Below are positions 62,626 through 64,000 of a stretch of DNA of 64,000 nucleotides, piece after piece (the first letter of the stretch is position 1; each line of letters opens with the position of its first letter). The DNA lies in NCBI RefSeq assembly GCF_023507705.1, contig NZ_JALBGD010000010.1:62001-126000 (forward strand), in the 5' to 3' direction. The notes under the pieces were generated by a model that saw nothing but the letters and a program-made list of their open reading frames with translations, did no database searches and was not told the origin of the DNA. Both the position numbers and the translations under genes were made by a program. This DNA comes from Stappia sp. WLB 29. GTDB lineage: Bacteria > Pseudomonadota > Alphaproteobacteria > Rhizobiales > Stappiaceae.

Positions 62626-64000
62626 GCGGGTGGCCGAGATGCCGGCGCTGGCTGCTGGTGGACAAGGAGCTTGGGCCGCATGCGCGCGCGCTGGCCGCGA
62701 TCCTGGGCGCGCCGACAGGTGCCGCGACCCGCGCCCCGCGCAAGGGCGAGGGGCTGGTCTGCCGTGCCGGCAGCGGCGAGGTGCACGCGTGCGCGCGGCA
62801 GGCGGAGGAGGCCGATATTCCGCTGCTGCTGGCCGGCTTGCTGCGCCTCGAGGCGCCGCCGGCGCCGCTCGCCAAGGACACGCTGATAGTGGCGCTCCTG
62901 CCGGTCGACCCGGCAATGGTCCTGCGCGTGGGCGAGGCGGCGGCGATCACGGCAGCTGTCGCGGCGCTGGAAGCGGGCGGCCTCGAGGACACGGCCGGCT
63001 GGGGCGCGGCGCTGTGCAAGCGGTTTTCGCTCGACGAGGAGCGGGCCGGGGAGTTGCTGGCGCAGGCGCATGTCCACCCCTCGCCCTATGAGGCGGGGAT
63101 GGCGCTGCCGGCGGCGCTGGCGCTGCAAGGGGCGGCGGCGGCCGCGCGGCGGGCGGAGGTTTCGGACAAGCCGCTGTTCTGCTTCGGCGCCAAGTCGTGG
63201 AACCACGCGACGATCCGGGCGGCGCTCGCCGGGCCCGGCGGGGCCTTCACCTTCTGCGCCAGTGCTGAGGAGGCGATTGCCTGCGCCGCGCGCGAGGGCG
63301 GACGGGCGCTCGGCTGGGCGGCGGGCGTGAGCGCGGAGATCGAGGCGGCGGCGGCCGGGGCGGGCGTCGAGCTGTGGCGGATCGAGGACGGCTTCCTGCG
63401 CTCGGTCGGGCTCGGTGCGGGCCTTGCGCGCGGCGCCTCGGTCGGCTTCGACGACGAGGGCATCTATTTCGATGCGCTGCGGCCGAGCCGCATGGAGCGG
63501 CTGCTGGCCGAACGGGTGCTGTCGCCGGCCGAGCGCGCCCGCGCGGACGGGCTGATCGCCCGCATCCGCAAGGCGCGGGTCACCAAGTACAATGTCGGCG
63601 GCAAGGGCACGCTGCCGAGCGTGCCGGCGGATCGCCCCGTGATCCTGGTGCCGGGGCAGGTGGCGGACGATGCCGGCGTGCGCCGGTCGCTGTCGGCGAC
63701 CATCGACTGCGCGGCTTGCCAGAACGTCAATCTGGAGCTGCTGCGGCAGGTGCGCGCGCGCAACCCGGATGCGCATATCCTGTTCAAGCCGCATCCGGAT
63801 GTGGCCGCGCGCCTGCGCGCCGGCCGGCTGGAGCCGCGCGAGACCGAAGGCCTCGCCGACCAGGTGGTGGAGGGCTGCGATATCCTCGACCTCGTCGACC
63901 TCGCCGACCGGGTCGAGACCTTCTCCTCGCTGAGCGGTTTCGAGGCGCTGCTGCGCGGCAAAGCCGTGACCGTCTACGGCATGCCGTTCTATGCGGGATG
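62622..64000 (+). CDS. KpsC-like capsule (Kdo) transferase, cut by window end
   Basis: The frame from GTG 62622 is open to the window edge (459 codons). Residues about 245 to the end match one KpsC repeat, apparently the C-terminal one: LWRIEDGFLRSVGLGAG, GIYFDALRPSRME, VTKYNVGGKG, VILVPGQVADDAGV, NLELLRQVRARNPDAH, FKPHPDV, and SLSGFEALLRGK then YGMPFYAG. The first 180 residues are Ala/Leu-rich and do not show a clear first repeat, whereas E. coli KpsC has two tandem transferase domains. It should add Kdo residues to the KpsS product. The ending is missing. Confidence 0.88.
   Translation, partial: MSGWPRCRRWLLVDKELGPHARALAAILGAPTGAATRAPRKGEGLVCRAGSGEVHACARQAEEADIPLLLAGLLRLEAPPAPLAKDTLIVALLPVDPAMVLRVGEAAAITAAVAALEAGGLEDTAGWGAALCKRFSLDEERAGELLAQAHVHPSPYEAGMALPAALALQGAAAAARRAEVSDKPLFCFGAKSWNHATIRAALAGPGGAFTFCASAEEAIACAAREGGRALGWAAGVSAEIEAAAAGAGVELWRIEDGFLRSVGLGAGLARGASVGFDDEGIYFDALRPSRMERLLAERVLSPAERARADGLIARIRKARVTKYNVGGKGTLPSVPADRPVILVPGQVADDAGVRRSLSATIDCAACQNVNLELLRQVRARNPDAHILFKPHPDVAARLRAGRLEPRETEGLADQVVEGCDILDLVDLADRVETFSSLSGFEALLRGKAVTVYGMPFYAG

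Overview
The window is a GC-rich, densely packed bacterial chromosome segment with short intergenic gaps and many 4-base ATGA/GTGA gene overlaps. The gene set points to an alphaproteobacterium: a ChrR-like protein beside photolyase and lipid genes, the aerobic (CobN-type) cobalamin pathway, TspO, TRAP transporters and TamA/TamB. My best guess is the Hyphomicrobiales, near Stappia or Labrenzia. That placement rests on gene content and is inference; no rRNA or other marker gene is present. No phage, insertion sequence, plasmid or CRISPR features were seen.

Layout. 0-8.3 kb: the end of an MFS gene, a GNAT enzyme, a GIY-YIG protein, then fhs, sseA, alaX and cls, a lower-GC orphan, and cysK. 8.4-16.6 kb: a light/singlet-oxygen stress cluster. 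A chrR-like gene and an SDR run on the plus strand. Photolyase, FAD oxidoreductase, DUF1365, Cfa-type methyltransferase and an MFS permease run on the minus strand. Both arms start from matching TGATCC-N18-TA sites that resemble RpoE (ECF11) promoters, but no sigma factor gene lies in the window. 16.7-22.8 kb: an unknown membrane protein, the tungstate ABC transporter tupABC divergent from a MOT1-type molybdate transporter, and a YbaY/META-like protein. 23-26 kb: a VOC protein, a MarR/cupin divergent pair with palindromic operators, a DUF4287 protein, tspO and tRNA-Asn.

26.2-37.3 kb: a cobalamin riboswitch followed by cobP-cobW-cobN-cobO-GNAT-cobQ on the plus strand, met tail to tail by DUF938-cobD-cobC on the minus strand. 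37.5-42.7 kb: tRNA-Cys, a small orphan, an Lrp/AsnC regulator, and an AcoR-type sigma54 activator upstream of a flavin monooxygenase. The monooxygenase has a near-perfect -24/-12 promoter and TGTTGC/GCAACA dyads. 42.8-48 kb: a hydantoin/allantoin-racemase-like protein lacking both catalytic cysteines, a TRAP transporter (dctM, dctQ, dctP), and uraD read in frame into dctP, with a divergent LysR regulator. 48-51.6 kb: gabD, a GntR/HutC regulator and an Ldh-family dehydrogenase. 51.6-52 kb: a block of dispersed repeats. 52-58.3 kb: tamB and tamA, separated by AT-rich nested palindromes. 58.7-64 kb: a capsule export and Kdo-transferase locus (lipoprotein exporter, two tandem KpsS-like proteins, a KpsC-like protein cut by the window end).

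The most unusual items are the ChrR homologue that has lost its zinc ligands inside an otherwise complete stress cluster, the open UraD-DctP reading frame, and the cysteine-less racemase beside it.
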